Positions 24,935 through 34,600 of a stretch of DNA of 41,672 bases are shown piece after piece. The DNA is from Bacteroidales bacterium. GTDB lineage: Bacteria; Bacteroidota; Bacteroidia; Bacteroidales; VadinHA17. Position numbers and translations under genes: made by a program. The stretch covers positions 1-41,672 of the forward strand of contig JALONR010000027.1 of NCBI GenBank assembly GCA_025454815.1. Reading direction: 5' to 3'. Below the pieces are notes generated by a model, which worked only from the letters and a program-made list of their open reading frames with translations, did no database searches and was not told the origin of the DNA. The stretch's first letter is position 1, and the number at the start of each line of letters is the position of its first letter.

Positions 24935-25672
24935 TCAGAAGTTCGGGCTGAGAAGATACCTTGAGTAGAACTGGTCTATGTAGGCAACTGCATCCTCTGC
25001 TTCATCAACAATCCGGAAGATATTCAGATCCTCAGGGGAGATATTGTGCTCCTCGTTCAGCATCACCTCGGTCACCCAGTCGAAGAGCCCGGCCCAGTAC
25101 TTTTCTCCCACAAGCACTATAGGGAACCGTCCGATCTTTTTCGTCTGTATCAGGGTGATGGCCTCGAAAAGCTCATCAAACGTTCCGAATCCGCCGGGCA
25201 GTACAATGAAACCCTGGGCATACTTCATGAACATCACTTTGCGGACGAAGAAATAATCAAATGTGATAAGCTTATCGCGGTCAATGTATGGATTGGCCTT
25301 CTGTTCAAAGGGAAGATCTATATTTATACCTGCAGATTTGCCATTACCTCTTTTGGCCCCCTTGTTGGCCGCCTCCATTATTCCGGGGCCGCCGCCGGTG
25401 ATGACACCGTAACCCTTCTGCACAAGGCGGAAGGCAATATCCTCCGCAAGCTTGTAATATTTATTATTGAAATGAGTGCGGGCAGACCCGAAAATGGCAA
25501 CACTGGGACCGATACGTGCGAGTTTTTCAAATCCCTCAACAAATTCAGCAATGATTTTAAAAACCCTCCATGAATCCATGGTATGGATCTCATTCCAGGG
25601 CCTGGGTTCAAACGCATCCTTTATCAGGTCCTTCTCCTTTGCTTCGTCCATAAGTATTTCTTTAGGTGTCAA
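24935..25672 (-). CDS. LOG-family (TIGR00730-type) nucleotide phosphoribohydrolase
   Basis: 245 aa. A Rossmann-like fold with the two LOG motifs GGGPGIMEAANKGA and PGGFGTFDELFE, the nucleotide and catalytic sites of lysine-decarboxylase-like/LOG enzymes that cleave the ribose-base bond of cytokinin or nucleoside monophosphates. The bacterial substrate is often AMP-like or unknown. It lies 12 bp after uvrA, so it is probably cotranscribed. An in-frame ATG at codon 8 (MDEAKEKDL) is an alternative start. Confidence 0.9.
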   Translation of the reverse strand: MTPKEILMDEAKEKDLIKDAFEPRPWNEIHTMDSWRVFKIIAEFVEGFEKLARIGPSVAIFGSARTHFNNKYYKLAEDIAFRLVQKGYGVITGGGPGIMEAANKGAKRGNGKSAGINIDLPFEQKANPYIDRDKLITFDYFFVRKVMFMKYAQGFIVLPGGFGTFDELFEAITLIQTKKIGRFPIVLVGEKYWAGLFDWVTEVMLNEEHNISPEDLNIFRIVDEAEDAVAYIDQFYSRYLLSPNF

Positions 25673-25684
25673 ATATAATCTTTT

Positions 25685-28513
25685 CTAGTGTTCAAGTACT
25701 GCCCCGAGGAACCTCCCCGTATAATTATCCCTGACATTGACTATCTGTTCGGGTGTTCCCGAGAAGATGATCTCACCGCCCCCGCGGCCTCCCTCTTTCC
25801 CGAGGTCTACAATATAGTCGGCAACCTTGATCACATCCATGTTATGCTCTATTACCATCACGGTATTTCCTCTCTCAACCAGGCGGTCAAGCACCTCAAG
25901 CAACACCCTTACGTCATCAAAATGAAGCCCTGTGGTTGGCTCATCAAGGATATAGAGGGTCCGGCCGGTGTCACGCCTCGAGAGTTCCGTTGCCAGCTTG
26001 ACACGCTGCGACTCACCGCCGGAGAGCGTCGTTGAAGGCTGGCCCAGCCTGACATAACCGAGCCCCACATCATGCAGTGTCTTTATCTTATGATGGATGG
26101 CAGGGATCCCTTTGAAAAACTCAACTGCGTCATCGATGGTCATTTCAAGTACATCATTGACAGATCTCCCCTTGTATTTTACCTCGAGGGTCTCCCTGTT
26201 ATACCGCTTTCCCCCGCAGTCGGGGCACATGACGTACACGTCAGGAAGAAAATTCATCTCGATGGTTTTAACCCCGGCGCCTTCGCATCCCTCACACCGG
26301 CCTCCCTTAATGTTGAAAGAGAAACGACCCGGCCCGAATCCTCTTACCCTGGCATCGGGAGTCATGGCAAAAAGGTTGCGTATTTCCGTGAAGACGCCGG
26401 TATATGTTGCCGGATTTGATCGTGGGGTGCGGCCTATAGGTGCCTGGTCAACCTCGATAACCTTGTCGATATGCTCAAGCCCTTCTATCGATTCATGAGG
26501 CAACGGAGTCCGGCCGGCACCGTGCAGTTTCTTTGCCAGGGCCGGATGCAATGTCTGGTTGATAAGTGAAGACTTCCCGCTGCCCGAGACTCCTGTGATG
26601 CAGATAAAAGTTCCCAGGGGTACCTTCATGGTGACCCCCTTCAGGTTATTGCCTGTGGCGCCGGCGATGGTAAGAAACCTGCCGTTACCCACTCTCCTCT
26701 CCTTCGGCACATCAATCTTCCTGGTGCCATTGAGGTAAGCTGCCGTCAGCGTGTCAGCCTTCAGTATCTCTTCGGGAGGGCCCTCCGCAACAATCATCCC
26801 GCCGTGTACGCCGGCGCCCGGCCCGATGTCAATGATATGGTCGGCGCTGAGGATCATATCGCGGTCATGCTCCACCACTACCACCGAGTTACCTGCATCG
26901 CGGAGGCTGCGCAACGCCTCTATCAGCCTTCGGTTGTCACGCTGATGCAGCCCGATGCTGGGCTCATCAAGTATATAGAGCACGTTGACCAGCCTGGAGC
27001 CTATCTGGGTTGCCAGCCTGATACGCTGACTCTCACCGCCGGAGAGGGTCCTTGCTCCGCGGTTAAGAGCCAGGTAATCTAGGCCAACATCCAGAAGAAA
27101 ACCAAGACGTGACCGTATCTCCTTCAGTATCTCGGAGGCAATCTTTTTCTGCCGTTCCGTCATATCATCAGTAACATTCTCAAGGTAATCCCTGAGTTCA
27201 GTCAGATCCATGGCGCCAAGCTCTCCGATATTCCTGCCGCCGATGCGAAACCAGAGAGCCTCCTTCTTAAGCCGGGTCCCGTTGCATTCGGGGCAGACAT
27301 GGTATTGTACATATTGTTCCTTCCCCTTTCCATTGGAGGAACGACCGTTCATGGCTTCCATGTTTCCCACGTAGTTGACCACACCCTCGAAGGTCATAAA
27401 ATAATTGGAGGTGGCACCGAGCGGGGTATTTGATAGTTTCAGCACTTCATCAGAACCGAAGAATATCTTGTTCTGAACCTCCTCCGGGATCTCTCCCACA
27501 GGGGTGTCAACGGTAAAGCCGTACTTCTCGCCGAGGGCCTCAATCATCCAGAAGATCCATATGTTGCGGTATTTGCCGAGAGGTTCAATTCCCCCCTTCC
27601 GGATGCTGAGTGATGGGTCCGGCATCATCCGGCTGATATCCACCTCCGAGATCTCACCCAGACCGTTGCACTTCGGACATGCTCCCTGCGGTGAGTTGAA
27701 TGAGAAGGTATGCGGCGCCGGCTCATTATAGGAAATTCCGGTTACCGGGCACATAAGGTGCCTGCTGTAGTAGCGCAGGTTGCCATCATCGGCATCCAGC
27801 AGGGCCATGATGCCGTCACCCTGGTCAAGGGCAAGCAGTACAGCATCATGCAACCTTTTTTCTGTCACATGACCCACCTGGAACTTGTCAATCACCAGCT
27901 CAATAAAGTGAACCTTATACCTGTCAAGCTTCAGCCCCGGGGTTATCTCCCTTATCTCTTCATTTATCCGGGCATAGAGAAATCCCTTACGCCGGAGCTG
28001 CTCAAACAGCTCCTTGTAGTGACCCTTCCTCCCCTTTATAAGCGGGGCAAGTATGAAAACCCTGTGCTGGTCATACCGCTCAGACACCAGGTCAAGTATC
28101 TGGTCATCTGTGTATTTGACCATCTTTTCACCTGACTCATATGAATATGCATCGGCAGCACGGGCATAGAGCAACCTCAGAAAGTCATAAATCTCTGTGA
28201 TGGTCCCCACGGTTGAACGGGGATTCTTGTTGGTGGTCTTCTGCTCTATTGAGATCACCGGACTGAGGCCGGTGATGCGGTCAACGTCAGGCCTCTCCAT
28301 CCCTCCGAGGAACTGGCGGGCATAGGCTGAGAGGGTCTCCATGTATCGCCTCTGACCCTCGGCATAGATGGTATCAAAGGCAAGAGACGACTTCCCGCTG
28401 CCGCTCAGCCCGGTGACAACCACCAGTTTGTTTCGCGGAAGCGTAAGACTGATGTTACGGAGGTTATGGACCCTCGCACCATATACTCTTATCTCATCCT
28501 TCTGTTCCGGCAT
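25685..28513 (-). CDS. uvrA: Excinuclease ABC subunit A (UvrA)
   Basis: 942 aa, full length. Two ABC ATPase halves: first Walker [10 protein letters not shown] near 35, signature [12 protein letters not shown] near 490; second Walker [10 protein letters not shown] near 645, signature [12 protein letters not shown] near 835, each followed by ILDEP. The second zinc module is intact (CEGC...CPDC). In the first module the leading pair reads CPVTG, so one of the four usual cysteines is missing, while CPKC is kept. UvrA recognises bulky DNA damage with UvrB. It is 9 bp downstream of the lytic transglycosylase gene. Confidence 0.97.
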   Translation of the reverse strand: MPEQKDEIRVYGARVHNLRNISLTLPRNKLVVVTGLSGSGKSSLAFDTIYAEGQRRYMETLSAYARQFLGGMERPDVDRITGLSPVISIEQKTTNKNPRSTVGTITEIYDFLRLLYARAADAYSYESGEKMVKYTDDQILDLVSERYDQHRVFILAPLIKGRKGHYKELFEQLRRKGFLYARINEEIREITPGLKLDRYKVHFIELVIDKFQVGHVTEKRLHDAVLLALDQGDGIMALLDADDGNLRYYSRHLMCPVTGISYNEPAPHTFSFNSPQGACPKCNGLGEISEVDISRMMPDPSLSIRKGGIEPLGKYRNIWIFWMIEALGEKYGFTVDTPVGEIPEEVQNKIFFGSDEVLKLSNTPLGATSNYFMTFEGVVNYVGNMEAMNGRSSNGKGKEQYVQYHVCPECNGTRLKKEALWFRIGGRNIGELGAMDLTELRDYLENVTDDMTERQKKIASEILKEIRSRLGFLLDVGLDYLALNRGARTLSGGESQRIRLATQIGSRLVNVLYILDEPSIGLHQRDNRRLIEALRSLRDAGNSVVVVEHDRDMILSADHIIDIGPGAGVHGGMIVAEGPPEEILKADTLTAAYLNGTRKIDVPKERRVGNGRFLTIAGATGNNLKGVTMKVPLGTFICITGVSGSGKSSLINQTLHPALAKKLHGAGRTPLPHESIEGLEHIDKVIEVDQAPIGRTPRSNPATYTGVFTEIRNLFAMTPDARVRGFGPGRFSFNIKGGRCEGCEGAGVKTIEMNFLPDVYVMCPDCGGKRYNRETLEVKYKGRSVNDVLEMTIDDAVEFFKGIPAIHHKIKTLHDVGLGYVRLGQPSTTLSGGESQRVKLATELSRRDTGRTLYILDEPTTGLHFDDVRVLLEVLDRLVERGNTVMVIEHNMDVIKVADYIVDLGKEGGRGGGEIIFSGTPEQIVNVRDNYTGRFLGAVLEH

Positions 28514-28522
28514 GGGAGAAGA

Positions 28523-29461
28523 CTATATGCCGGCACTGATCCTGGCATCCGTCTCCGGGACCCTGATGGTATACTCACGCCTCTCGCTGTTTGTCAGGAA
28601 GGGTTTTCGAAGCCAGGGATTGAGGAATTTCAGGATCTTGTAATTTGTGTCGAACTGCCTTGCAAACTGCTCAAAGCTGGTGACGGCAGTGTCAACCTTT
28701 ACCTCACGGTACGGAAGAGGTTTGTAAAGATCATCCGGACCAACATTGAAACCATATTTTGAAGGTTCCGTCATAATCAGCTTCAATGCTGCTATACGGA
28801 AGATATAACGGGCAGTCTCCTCATTGAGAAGCAGGTCGTAATAGTTCGTCTCCTTCTGAATGTCAACCTGTTCACTCAGGCCGCTGAAGCCGTTGTTGTA
28901 CGATGCCGCGGCCATGGTCCAGCTGCCGTACTTTTCATATGCCTTAAGCAGATATTTGCACGCAAACCGCGTTGATTTGTCAAGATCGTATCGCTCGTCG
29001 ACCTCCCTGTTGATGATCATCCCTGATTCTTTTCCCGTGGCCTCCATTATCTGCCAGTAACCGGTGGCACCTGCAGGTGATATGACATTGCTCAGATCAC
29101 TTTCAGCGCATGCCAGGTATTTGAAATCGTCAGGAATACCATATTCCTTCAGTATCTTTTCCATTTCAGGGAAATAGCGACCGGCCCTCTTGATTGTAAG
29201 GAGGGTTGACCCATGCCTGTAAGCGGTGGCATTGAGCTCCCTGTCAAGACTCTCACGGGTGTCAAAATTCTGAAGAGGCATCTCCTCTCCTGCAAAAGTG
29301 ACTCCTTCCGGGATGGCCCAGGAGACAGCAACAGGTGTACTCTCCTCATAATCAGGCGTATTCTCCTGGTGATTACCGGCTGATACAAGTAGGGTAAAAA
29401 CAAATCCTGCACTTAGCAGCAGCATTAAAGCAAATACTGCATTCCCTGGGGTTATTTTCAT
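28523..29461 (-). CDS. Membrane-anchored lytic transglycosylase (SLT/MltD-like)
   Basis: 312 aa. An N-terminal hydrophobic segment (8-28) acts as signal or anchor. The SLT domain spans about 100-240, with catalytic Glu120 in [10 protein letters not shown], then [12 protein letters not shown] and AAASYNNG, the standard motifs. The C-terminal part carries no clear LysM repeat but a LysM-like stretch ([22 protein letters not shown]). It cleaves the glycan strand of peptidoglycan to 1,6-anhydro products. It has its own -7 element and leads into uvrA. Confidence 0.9.
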   Translation of the reverse strand: MKITPGNAVFALMLLLSAGFVFTLLVSAGNHQENTPDYEESTPVAVSWAIPEGVTFAGEEMPLQNFDTRESLDRELNATAYRHGSTLLTIKRAGRYFPEMEKILKEYGIPDDFKYLACAESDLSNVISPAGATGYWQIMEATGKESGMIINREVDERYDLDKSTRFACKYLLKAYEKYGSWTMAAASYNNGFSGLSEQVDIQKETNYYDLLLNEETARYIFRIAALKLIMTEPSKYGFNVGPDDLYKPLPYREVKVDTAVTSFEQFARQFDTNYKILKFLNPWLRKPFLTNSERREYTIRVPETDARISAGI

Positions 29462-29487
29462 TTTATTGCAATCTGATTTTGAAACTG

Positions 29488-29495
29488 CAAAAGTA
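29488..29495 (-). promoter_or_regulatory. -7 element (TACTTTTG) upstream of the lytic transglycosylase
   Basis: On the minus strand TACTTTTGCA fits TAnnTTTG, 26 bp above the ATG. The -33 region reads TTC instead of TTG. Confidence 0.5.
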
Positions 29496-29545
29496 GCGAA
29501 AATATTGCGCCCGTGGAAGTAAATTAAAGGCGGAAGACAGCAGTG

Positions 29546-30856
29546 TCAGAATTTGAAGAAGAATCCCGAATAGAAACCCAGGGAGTACGGCTTGTAAAGT
29601 GACCCGGAGATTTCACTGAGAGGTGTCACATAATACCTGAATACAGGTTCAAGGTTGAAAGTCACCTTTTGAGTGATACTGTACTCCATGCCAAAGCCCA
29701 CCTGGCTGCTGAGATTAAAGGTATTAACCCCTTCAGTATGACCCACCCGGACTACATCGGATCCTTCTCCTGTGTAGGCTGAGTTGTCTACGAGGAAACC
29801 ATACGCAAATCCGCCGGAGAGGTTCAGATCCACCTTCCTGTCCAGAAACTTGTATCTCAGCATCACAGGAAGTTCAAGGTAGCGAAATACCTGCTGAATG
29901 TCTGAACCAACCTGTTTAAGCAGGTACTTGGATGGGTCAGCCATATTGGCCTGGATCAGGGTACCTACACGGTCTTTGCTGTCGGTCAGGTAAAGGTCGG
30001 TATTACCTGCCAGGATCAGTCCCGAGGCAGTCTCAACACTGTAGAGATAGTTGCTCTTGACAGCATAGAAGTCGGCGAGCCCTGCATATACATTGATATC
30101 GTTTATGGTCTGGCCGATTGATGACAATCCGATGCCAGAGTGGATTGTAAGACGGTCAGATATCTTGTACCCGACTGACACTCCGGTTGAGTAGGCGGGT
30201 CTTGATTTTTCGCTGTTAATCAGTTCTGCCAGCCTGCCATTCTGCCCTGCCTGGGAGAATCCCATTGCAGGAGAGAGTGAGGCTCCCACGATGAAACGCT
30301 GTTCAGCTTTACCTGCCGGGAGTTCAGGCAGGGAGGCCATCAGCACCTCATCAGGCCCTGCAAAGCGTCCGGCTGCAATTACGGTTATGTCGTCAGGCAA
30401 CACCTTCACCGGCGCTTCATTTAGCTCCCTCGGAGCCGTCAGGTCAGCTGATGCGATAATCACTGAAGGTTCATCTGTTATGAGTGTTATTGCAGGCTGG
30501 CCTTCAGATTCAGATGCCGCAGCCGATGAGACCAGGTTGCTGATCCTTGCCTCTTCAGGTCTTGTGACAGGGGAGGCGCCTGGAATTTCAAAACTTATAA
30601 CCCTGGCATCGCTGCCCGGTGCTGCTGCCTCTGACAGCAGAACCGGCGTACTACTGTTGCGGACGTACCATGTGGCAAGAAGACTCAGGGATACCAGTGC
30701 GGCCACTCCGGCAGCAATGGCTGAAATGACCCTCAGGCGGCTGTGTCTTACCGGCATCGGCGGGATATTGTCCCACACATCTGCAGGCGGCAGAACCTCA
30801 AGGTTTTTCAGGCCGTTGCGGAATACAATATCAATATTTGGCTCCCTTTCAAACAT
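29546..30856 (-). CDS. Anti-sigma-like inner-membrane segment joined to an outer-membrane beta-barrel domain
   Basis: 436 aa. Residues 1-40 are soluble (LKNLEVLPPADVWDNIPPMP), followed by a single membrane helix at about 44-66, a low-complexity Pro/Ala/Ser linker (70-190) and a C-terminal region of alternating strands (about 190-436) ending in YSGFFFKF, as in the porin-like OMP_b-brl family. It overlaps the ECF sigma gene by 8 bp. The N-terminal part is therefore probably the anti-sigma contact, and the barrel the envelope sensor (inference). No zinc-binding HxxxCxxC motif is present. Confidence 0.75.
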   Translation of the reverse strand: MFEREPNIDIVFRNGLKNLEVLPPADVWDNIPPMPVRHSRLRVISAIAAGVAALVSLSLLATWYVRNSSTPVLLSEAAAPGSDARVISFEIPGASPVTRPEEARISNLVSSAAASESEGQPAITLITDEPSVIIASADLTAPRELNEAPVKVLPDDITVIAAGRFAGPDEVLMASLPELPAGKAEQRFIVGASLSPAMGFSQAGQNGRLAELINSEKSRPAYSTGVSVGYKISDRLTIHSGIGLSSIGQTINDINVYAGLADFYAVKSNYLYSVETASGLILAGNTDLYLTDSKDRVGTLIQANMADPSKYLLKQVGSDIQQVFRYLELPVMLRYKFLDRKVDLNLSGGFAYGFLVDNSAYTGEGSDVVRVGHTEGVNTFNLSSQVGFGMEYSITQKVTFNLEPVFRYYVTPLSEISGSLYKPYSLGFYSGFFFKF

Positions 30857-31409
30857 TCACCATTCTTCTTGTGACACCTGTGAGTATCATCACTTTCTTC
30901 TGAAGTATCTCCCTCGCCCTTGAGAGATTCGATTTGCTGGTACCTTCCGAGATACCCATCATCTCACCAATCTCCTTGTGGGAATATCCTTCAATGGCAT
31001 AGAGGTTAAAGACCATCCTGTACTTCGGGGGCAGCTCCATGATCATGTTCAGCAGATCATATGCCTCGAGGCCGGCAAAGTCATCAGTATCTGGTTCGGC
31101 TTCCGGCTCACTCACCCCTTCAATGTCATCAACCCGGTTCAGGTAATACCTGTTCCGATACCGTTCAAGGGCGGTGTTGACGATGATCCTCCTCATCCAT
31201 CCTTCAAAAGAACCTTCGTGGCTGAAGTGCGACAGGTTTTCAAATATCTTGATAAAACCCTCCTGCAGCACATCCCTGGCTTCTTCCGTATTGCCTGAAT
31301 ACTGAAGGCATACGGCATAGAGCCTCGGTGAGTACCTGCGGTAGAGCAGCTCCTGATCGCGCCTGCTGCCGGATAAGCAGCCGTCAATTATGTCCTTATC
31401 CTTCGCCAA
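30849..31409 (-). CDS. ECF-family RNA polymerase sigma-70 factor
   Basis: 186 aa. Region 2 is at about 25-95 (LYRRYSPRLYAVCLQY, ARDVLQEGFIKIFENL, FEGWMRRIIVNTALERYR). Region 4 is at about 125-175 (LPPKYRMVFNLYAIEGYSHKEIGEMMGISEGTSKSNLSRAREIL). No region 1 or 3, hence an ECF factor. The next gene, overlapping by 8 bp, is its presumed anti-sigma partner. Likely regulon: envelope functions, perhaps including the transglycosylase downstream. Confidence 0.93.
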   Translation of the reverse strand: MAKDKDIIDGCLSGSRRDQELLYRRYSPRLYAVCLQYSGNTEEARDVLQEGFIKIFENLSHFSHEGSFEGWMRRIIVNTALERYRNRYYLNRVDDIEGVSEPEAEPDTDDFAGLEAYDLLNMIMELPPKYRMVFNLYAIEGYSHKEIGEMMGISEGTSKSNLSRAREILQKKVMILTGVTRRMVNV

Positions 31410-31430
31410 ACCCGGTTATTAGTCGAGTTA

Positions 31431-31462
31431 TAAAGATAAGAAATAATTTCCGGCCTTATCAA
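31431..31462 (-). promoter_or_regulatory. Promoter candidate for the sigma factor operon
   Basis: On the minus strand TTG (31462-31460), 21 nt, then TATCTTTA (31438-31431), one base off the TAnnTTTG consensus, about 22 bp before the ATG at 31409. This is a housekeeping-type promoter rather than an obvious ECF autoregulatory site. Confidence 0.5.
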
Positions 31463-31522
31463 TAGATTGATGTTAAAAAGGGGATGAAGGTTGCGTTCAG
31501 CGAAAAATATAAAAACAACTTC

Positions 31523-32917
31523 TTACCCGTGGATAGCCTCTCCAAGTGCTGCCGCGGCCGCCTCCATGATGCCCTCAGACATCGTCGGATGCGGATGGAT
31601 GCTGGTCATCAGGTCATGTGCCGTGGCACCCTTCTTCCTGGCCACCACCAGTGATGAGATCATCTCGGTAACATTCATACCTATCAGGTGACCGCCAATA
31701 AGTCTGTCATCGGCAGCATTGAATACCAGCTTGACGAATCCCTCGCGTGCGCCGGCTGCACTGGCCTTGCCCGAGGCCATAAACATGAACTTGCCTGTCT
31801 TCGTCTCAATGCCTGCTGCCTTCGCTGCTTCCTCGGTCATACCACAGGAAGCCACTTCAGGGGTGGTATAGGTGCATCCCGGGATATTGGCGTAATCAAC
31901 CGGCTCAGGGTTATGTCCGGCTATCTTCTCAACGCATACGATAGCCTCAGCCGATGCCACGTGTGCAAGTGCGGGACCCGGAACAATGTCCCCTATGGCG
32001 TAGACGCCGGTGACCGAGGTACGGTAGAACTCATCAACCACTACCCTGCCCCTGTCGGTCTTCACGCCGGCCTCTTCAAGGCCAATACCTTCAATGTTAG
32101 GGGTAATGCCCACCGCTGATAGGACAACATCCGTCTCCACTGTCTCTTCACCTTTAGGGGTCTTAATTGTCACCAAGCAACGGTCGCCTGTTGTGTCAAC
32201 CTTCTCAACTGTCGAGTTGACCATTATCTTCATCTTCGCCTTTTTGAACGAGCGTTCCAGTGTGCGAGACACCTCCTCATCCTCAATGGGAAGTATGCGG
32301 GGCATGAACTCCACCAGGGTCACTTCGGTACCCATCGACCTGTAGAAGCCTGCAAACTCACTGCCGATGGCCCCTGAACCAACCACCACCATGGAGGCGG
32401 GCAGCGATGGCAGGTTCATTGCCTCACGATAGCCTATTATCTTCCTGCCATCCTGCCGGAGGTTCGGCAGCTCCCTGGATCTTGCCCCGGTGGCAATGAC
32501 AATATGTTTTGCACTGTGAGTCTCCCTGGTACCATCGGCTGCCTCCACCTCCACGGCGCCGGCGCCCTTCAGCCGGCCAAACCCGTTGATAACAGGGATA
32601 TTGTATTTCTTGAACAGGTACTGAACACCCTTGCTCATCGCCTCAGCCACTCCCCGGCTGCGGGATATCACCGCCCCGAAATCGGGCGCCGGCGCCTCTC
32701 CGGCATTAATGCCGTAGTCGGTCGCGTGACGCGCATAGTCAAGCACCTGCGCACTCTTCAGCAGCGCCTTCGTGGGAATACACCCCCAGTTGAGGCATAT
32801 ACCACCCGTCTCTGCCTTCTCCACCACCGCCACCTTCATCCCGAGCTGCGATGCCCTGACCGCAGCAACATACCCTCCGGGGCCACTGCCAATGATTATA
32901 ATATCGTATTCATTCAT
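31523..32917 (-). CDS. lpdA: Dihydrolipoamide dehydrogenase
   Basis: 464 aa, full length. FAD motif GSGPGGYVAAVRASQLG, redox disulfide Cys41/Cys46 in GGICLNWGCIPTKALL, NAD motif VVVGSGAIGSEFAGF, second FAD contact GVYAIGDIVPGPALAH, and the C-terminal catalytic His-Glu region SIHPHPTMSEGIMEAA. E3 component of 2-oxo-acid dehydrogenase or glycine cleavage complexes; no E1, E2 or gcv gene is in the window. The start overlaps the stop of the zinc permease gene by 4 bp, so it is translated from the importer mRNA. Confidence 0.96.
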   Translation of the reverse strand: MNEYDIIIIGSGPGGYVAAVRASQLGMKVAVVEKAETGGICLNWGCIPTKALLKSAQVLDYARHATDYGINAGEAPAPDFGAVISRSRGVAEAMSKGVQYLFKKYNIPVINGFGRLKGAGAVEVEAADGTRETHSAKHIVIATGARSRELPNLRQDGRKIIGYREAMNLPSLPASMVVVGSGAIGSEFAGFYRSMGTEVTLVEFMPRILPIEDEEVSRTLERSFKKAKMKIMVNSTVEKVDTTGDRCLVTIKTPKGEETVETDVVLSAVGITPNIEGIGLEEAGVKTDRGRVVVDEFYRTSVTGVYAIGDIVPGPALAHVASAEAIVCVEKIAGHNPEPVDYANIPGCTYTTPEVASCGMTEEAAKAAGIETKTGKFMFMASGKASAAGAREGFVKLVFNAADDRLIGGHLIGMNVTEMISSLVVARKKGATAHDLMTSIHPHPTMSEGIMEAAAAALGEAIHG

Positions 32918-33753
32918 ATCGTAGTCTTTTTTAATTTCTCAATACTGCTGCTCCGCTTCAGGGTTCTTATACCTCTTGCCACCAGCCAGAACAACACCAG
33001 CACCGCAACAATTGTTGCCCCTGTCGGGAGATTGGTGAACCATGAGAGGGCAAAACCGCCGCTTATCCCTGCAAAGCTGACCATCGTGGAGAGCACTATG
33101 ATCCTCAGGTACCTGCGGGTAAAAAGCATCACAATATTGGCCGGTATGGTGAGCAGCGCAATGATCATTATCACCCCGGCCATCCTGATGTTGAGTACAA
33201 TCGCCAGTCCCGTCAACCCAACTGAAATGTACCTGAAGAGATCAACATGACGCGTAAATGTACGGGCATAATTCTCATCAAACGAAATATAGAGAAGGGT
33301 GCGGTAAAAGACAGCCGTGTAGATGATCAGCACCGCTGATATTATACCCAGACCGATAAGATCGCCGTCTGTCACGGTAAGTATGCTTCCGAAGAGATAG
33401 CTCATCAGGTTGGGTGCATATCCCGGCGTCAGGTAGATGAAGATGATACCTACCGCCATACCCAGGGCCCAGAGTATCCCGATGGCACTGTCCTCACGCA
33501 TCTTTCCGCGGGCAGACATGTACTCCATCCCCAGGGCTGACCCCAGGCCGAAAACGGCAGCCCCTACCACAGGGTTGATTCCGAGATAGTATCCCAGGCC
33601 TATTCCTCCGAAGGAGGCGTGAGTCACTCCTCCGCTCAGGAAAACCAGCCTCTTTGATACTATATAGGTCCCGGCTAGCCCTGCAGTAATACTAGCAAAG
33701 AGAGCTCCGAGCAGCGATCTTATAACGAATGAGTATTCAAAGAGGTTTTCCAT
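32914..33753 (-). CDS. znuB: Zinc/manganese-type ABC transporter permease
   Basis: 279 aa with about eight membrane helices, of the ABC-3 (ZnuB/MntB) permease family: LAGTYIVSKRLVFLSGGVTHASFGGIGLGYYLG is the characteristic second-helix/loop region. It overlaps the ATPase gene by 1 bp and lpdA by 4 bp. Zinc is favoured over manganese because of the His-rich binding protein in the operon, but the sequence alone cannot exclude Mn or Fe. The forward frame across 32504-33250 is a shadow. Confidence 0.9.
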   Translation of the reverse strand: MENLFEYSFVIRSLLGALFASITAGLAGTYIVSKRLVFLSGGVTHASFGGIGLGYYLGINPVVGAAVFGLGSALGMEYMSARGKMREDSAIGILWALGMAVGIIFIYLTPGYAPNLMSYLFGSILTVTDGDLIGLGIISAVLIIYTAVFYRTLLYISFDENYARTFTRHVDLFRYISVGLTGLAIVLNIRMAGVIMIIALLTIPANIVMLFTRRYLRIIVLSTMVSFAGISGGFALSWFTNLPTGATIVAVLVLFWLVARGIRTLKRSSSIEKLKKTTI

Positions 33754-34499
33754 CAGTCGTGTTTGTGAAGGACTACATGTGGTACATCACCATGCGTCAC
33801 CAGCTGAATCGGGCATCCATACAGCCGCAGGTCATCCTGTGTTATCTTGCTGTGCGGGTGATAGAATACCTTTTCGCTAACGCAGGCAAATGACTTCACC
33901 CATGCTGAAATGGTCCCTACATCATGCGAGACCATCATAATGGTCATCCGGTTGTTCAGTATCTTCAGCTTCTCGTAGAAATCGGCCTCAAATGAAGCGT
34001 CAACAAATGTGGCCGGCTCATCAAGCAGAAGGAGTCTCGGTGACCCTGACACCGCCCGGGCCAGGTATACCCGCTGAAGCTGCCCGCCCGAGAGCTCATT
34101 CAGGGCCTGGTGCGCAAGTGCAGTCAACCCGAGCTCATCCATCACCTCCGCCGCCCGCCTTTTCTCATTCCGGCCCATACGGCCGGTAGCGCCCTTATGG
34201 TGCATCATACCTGAAAGAACCACATCCTCCACCGTCACCGGGAAGAGGGCATCACCCTGCGCCACCTGCGGCATGTATCCTATCTGGTTCAGCTTCAGGT
34301 CACCGGGAGAATAATCAACCCTGCCGGAGAGGGGCTTCAGCAGCCCCAGGATAACCTTCAGAAGTGTGGTCTTGCCTCCGCCGTTGGGTCCGATGATACC
34401 AATGAAATCATTCTCCTCAACGTCCATCGAAACATCACGCAGGACGATCTTTTCCTCGTACCCTGCGGTCATTGACTCTATGCTGAAAAGAGTACTCAC
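33753..34499 (-). CDS. znuC: Zinc/manganese-type ABC transporter ATPase
   Basis: 248 aa from a GTG start, chosen because the conserved domain (FSIESMTAGYEEKIVLRDVS) begins at once and no in-frame start exists upstream. Walker A GPNGGGKTT (37-45), Q-loop MPQVAQGD, signature LSGGQLQRV, Walker B LLLLDEP and switch His in MVSHD are all present. It energises metal uptake through the permease encoded next. Immediately before the GTG lies a heptanucleotide microsatellite. Confidence 0.92.
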   Translation of the reverse strand: MSTLFSIESMTAGYEEKIVLRDVSMDVEENDFIGIIGPNGGGKTTLLKVILGLLKPLSGRVDYSPGDLKLNQIGYMPQVAQGDALFPVTVEDVVLSGMMHHKGATGRMGRNEKRRAAEVMDELGLTALAHQALNELSGGQLQRVYLARAVSGSPRLLLLDEPATFVDASFEADFYEKLKILNNRMTIMMVSHDVGTISAWVKSFACVSEKVFYHPHSKITQDDLRLYGCPIQLVTHGDVPHVVLHKHD

Positions 34500-34501
34500 T
34501 T

Positions 34502-34535
34502 GCGATTTGCTATTTGCTATTTGCTATTTGCGATT
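34502..34535. repeat. Heptanucleotide microsatellite before the znuC start
   Basis: The plus strand reads GCGATTT followed by three GCTATTT units and GCGATT (five 7-bp units, outer ones varied by one base), ending 2 bp from the GTG start at 34499. On the mRNA it becomes AGCAAAT repeats in the ribosome-binding region. The rest of the 34500-34600 gap shows nothing else. Confidence 0.8.
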
Positions 34536-34600
34536 CTGCCAATTGCGGTAAGCTAACTCACCTTTTTCCTTCTATATGACTGATTACCTGCACTTTTTCA

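Noticed and set aside
32504..33250. Forward frame of 248 residues opposite lpdA and the permease gene
   Set aside because: Both minus-strand genes have full conserved motifs across this span; the forward frame is a shadow with no recognisable domain.
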